From Candidatus Woesearchaeota archaeon (lineage in GTDB: Archaea; Nanobdellota; Nanobdellia; Woesearchaeales; JAGVYO01), in NCBI GenBank assembly GCA_018303225.1, contig JAGVYO010000034.1, forward strand, positions 1-6,676: a stretch of DNA of 6,676 nucleotides, written 5' to 3'. Under the pieces are notes generated by a model. The model worked only from the letters and a program-made list of their open reading frames with translations. It was not told the origin of the DNA and ran no database searches. The position numbers and the translations under genes were made by a program. Shown here in pieces: positions 4,804 to 6,676 of the stretch (within the stretch, counting starts at the first letter, position 1; each line of letters begins with the position of its first letter).

Positions 4804-6676
4804 ATGGATGGCACCCATCAGTCATGGTTCAGGACGCATAAGCGGCTCGTCATCGCGGTTCTCATCGTACTTGCGGTCCTTTTCATCGCCTTCGGCGCCA
4901 AGATATACCTCTATATCAATTTCATTCTCGGCAACGATATCATCGTCCGGCTGAGTGCGGACAAGGAGACGCTGTCTGTGGTGCACGGCCAGGAAGCGCC
5001 GGTTACGTTCGAGGCCTCTGTCACCACCAATCCTTTCTGCACGGCTTCCTGCAATTCTGTGTTCACGGACATCGGAAGCAATACCATCATTGAGCAGAAC
5101 GCCTTTGACCTGAAACCCGGGTTTCCGTTCAGCAAATCCTACCTCCTGCGGTCTGAACAGCGGGGCAGCGGCCAGAAATTATACCGGTTCAGCATGGAAT
5201 GCCAAAGCGTCTCTACGGTGCTGTGCCACACCGATGGGGAGCCTACCTCGCGAAGCATCCTGGTCACTCTCAACTACTATCTAAGCGAAGAAGAGAAGCA
5301 GCTGAAAGGGCAATTAAAAGAGGCCTTAAGGGGATTTGTGCTACGTTCGGGCGAGATGGCAGCGGAGGAAGCAGCCTTCCGGAGCATCACGGGTGCGCTG
5401 GCAGCGCATATGCTTGCAGGCGATCGGCAAACCGAAATCACTTCGCTAAATGCATCGCTCGCAAAACATATTGAACAATTGCGCTTGTTGCAGCAACTTT
5501 GGCAGGAACAGGATTATGCGCTCCTTGCGGAAAAGGCCGCGGATTTCAACCAGAGCCTTGCTCTCTTAGAGGAGGATTTTGCGGCTGCCGATGCACGCCT
5601 TGAAGCGGACTCCCTTGCCTATAATACTCTTCTTGATGTGCTGGAGAAAACAAGAATCCGGCTGGATGATCTTCTGCTGATCCAACCCGGAACGATCAAT
5701 ACTACTGTTGTTGAATTCAATGAGGCGCTTGAACTTTTCGGACGGAAAAGCACCCTGGAAAAGAAATCCCAGTTGGTGGACGAAATCTCCGACGAGGCAG
5801 ATGAACCCTATCTTGATGCACAGCCGTTTCTCAGGAACGAGACCCTGCAGCGGTCGCTGGAAACAGATATCCTGTACGATGCGCTCTGTACACTGGCCGG
5901 AAATTGTGTTGCACGCCCCTCCATTGCGGAACGTTCCAATCAGACCGAATTCTGGTTGCATGCGGCCTGCAAAGAGGCCGATGAACTGCGGGACCTCTTG
6001 TCTGCGTTGAACATGTCCATGCAGTCCGCTTATGCCCGTCAGAGTTATCCTGCTACCGAAGCTTTTTTAGCCGATATGCAGCTGACGATCCGCCGTCTGA
6101 GGCAAAACATCACGGTCGCCTATCTTTCTCAATTGCCTGCAAACAGCCCGAATGAGGCCTTGCTTCGGGCATTACTGGTTGTGGAGCCCCTTCCCGAACC
6201 TACTGCTTATCCTGATCTCAATCTGACACCGGCGCTGGTGATCGATTTGGTGCGTGGACCGCCGGAACCGTGTATGGTCAAAAATTTATCTGTCCTGCAG
6301 CCGGCTGCGGTTCCTTTTGAAAAAATCAATTTGTCAGAGCCGGTACATGTCCCGTTAAATATCACCTTTCCAGAGCCATTGCCGCAATGCAATGTGCTTG
6401 GAAGACCTCTCGCATGCTGCCTGGACAACGCATGCCGTTCCGATCCTGCCACCTACCCGGTCGTGTTTCTCCACGGCCATGCCTTCAACAAGGATACTTC
6501 TGCGGATTACAGCCTGGATGCCTTCAACAAAATCCAGAAAAGGCTGGAGCAAGACGGCTACCTGAACGCGGGCGCCATATCCCTCTATTCGGGCAATGGT
6601 GCCGAGTCGGCTGCATGGGACCTCATCAACGCTCCCCTCACCATCAAGGCCAGCTATTATTTTGACATTTTCAAAG
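4804..6676 (+). CDS. Membrane-anchored multidomain protein with a C-terminal alpha/beta-hydrolase domain (3' end missing)
   Basis: The frame is open through the right edge: 624 codons, no stop. A short basic N-terminus (R10, K13, R14) precedes one membrane helix (about 15-31, then hydrophobic to 42), so the remainder should face outside. Residues 43-160 look like a beta-rich domain with Cys79, 83, 133 and 141. Residues 161-440 are mostly helical, with heptad-like Leu/Ala/Glu stretches (165-290, 304-330) and Cys362, 368 and 389. A proline-rich linker (about 461-535) leads to YPVVFLHGHAFNKD (551-564). This is a strand followed by the HG oxyanion motif that opens many lipase/esterase-type alpha/beta hydrolases. 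The catalytic Ser, Asp and His would lie past the window, so activity is not shown. No in-frame ATG, GTG or TTG exists between the upstream stop (4708-4710) and 4804, which fixes the start. The gene is divergent from the AbrB-PhoU gene. Confidence 0.85.
   Translation, partial: MDGTHQSWFRTHKRLVIAVLIVLAVLFIAFGAKIYLYINFILGNDIIVRLSADKETLSVVHGQEAPVTFEASVTTNPFCTASCNSVFTDIGSNTIIEQNAFDLKPGFPFSKSYLLRSEQRGSGQKLYRFSMECQSVSTVLCHTDGEPTSRSILVTLNYYLSEEEKQLKGQLKEALRGFVLRSGEMAAEEAAFRSITGALAAHMLAGDRQTEITSLNASLAKHIEQLRLLQQLWQEQDYALLAEKAADFNQSLALLEEDFAAADARLEADSLAYNTLLDVLEKTRIRLDDLLLIQPGTINTTVVEFNEALELFGRKSTLEKKSQLVDEISDEADEPYLDAQPFLRNETLQRSLETDILYDALCTLAGNCVARPSIAERSNQTEFWLHAACKEADELRDLLSALNMSMQSAYARQSYPATEAFLADMQLTIRRLRQNITVAYLSQLPANSPNEALLRALLVVEPLPEPTAYPDLNLTPALVIDLVRGPPEPCMVKNLSVLQPAAVPFEKINLSEPVHVPLNITFPEPLPQCNVLGRPLACCLDNACRSDPATYPVVFLHGHAFNKDTSADYSLDAFNKIQKRLEQDGYLNAGAISLYSGNGAESAAWDLINAPLTIKASYYFDIFK

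Noticed and set aside
4784..4954. ATG at 4784 after AAAGG, in another frame
   Set aside because: It gives a Ser-rich shadow peptide inside the hydrolase gene; the 4804 frame is long and has a membrane helix.
5566..5961. Minus-strand ORF of 131 codons
   Set aside because: It lies wholly inside the hydrolase gene in antisense, with no promoter or recognisable domain.

Overview
The window looks archaeal. The prolyl-tRNA synthetase is of the archaeal/eukaryotic type, with a C-terminal zinc-binding tail and no bacterial editing insertion. A PhoU-like protein is fused to an N-terminal SpoVT/AbrB DNA-binding domain, an architecture typical of Archaea. Strong TATA boxes sit about 26-30 bases before several start codons, as in leaderless archaeal transcripts. 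The lineage cannot be fixed from this sequence. A DPANN-type or uncultured euryarchaeal genome is a guess. The housekeeping genes have balanced base composition, while the first complete gene is clearly AT-rich.

Layout. Positions 1-99 hold what looks like the right end of an IS200/IS605-family (TnpB) element: the last codons of a tnpB-like frame, running into a perfect GC-rich hairpin followed by GGAGGTCAC. Then comes an AT-rich gene on the minus strand (228-1595) for a predicted lipoprotein with LolA-like and DUF4367-like regions. This gene and its promoter lie inside a 16-bp imperfect inverted repeat. Next, on the minus strand, is proS (1788-3224). Its TATA box lies in one arm of a 50-bp inverted repeat. 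A 395-bp gene-free stretch (3225-3619) holds a duplicated 31-32-base element, an 11-bp perfect hairpin and a T-run terminator. The AbrB-PhoU gene (3620-4570, minus) follows. A 93-bp AT-rich divergent promoter region separates it from a tiny plus-strand ORF (4664-4747) and a large membrane-anchored protein (4804 to the window end). That protein has a cysteine-rich outer region, a helical region and the start of an alpha/beta-hydrolase domain.

How the parts fit. proS is housekeeping. The AbrB-PhoU protein is probably a regulator, and the three AACTATATA repeats between it and the divergent hydrolase suggest that the two transcription units share control. No phosphate-transport genes are in view, so a phosphate role is not shown. 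The lipoprotein gene next to an IS605-type end, with atypical base composition, looks like an accessory insertion. The candidates for something new are the shared operator-like repeats with the multidomain surface hydrolase, the palindrome over the proS promoter, and the IR-bounded lipoprotein cassette. None is proven.
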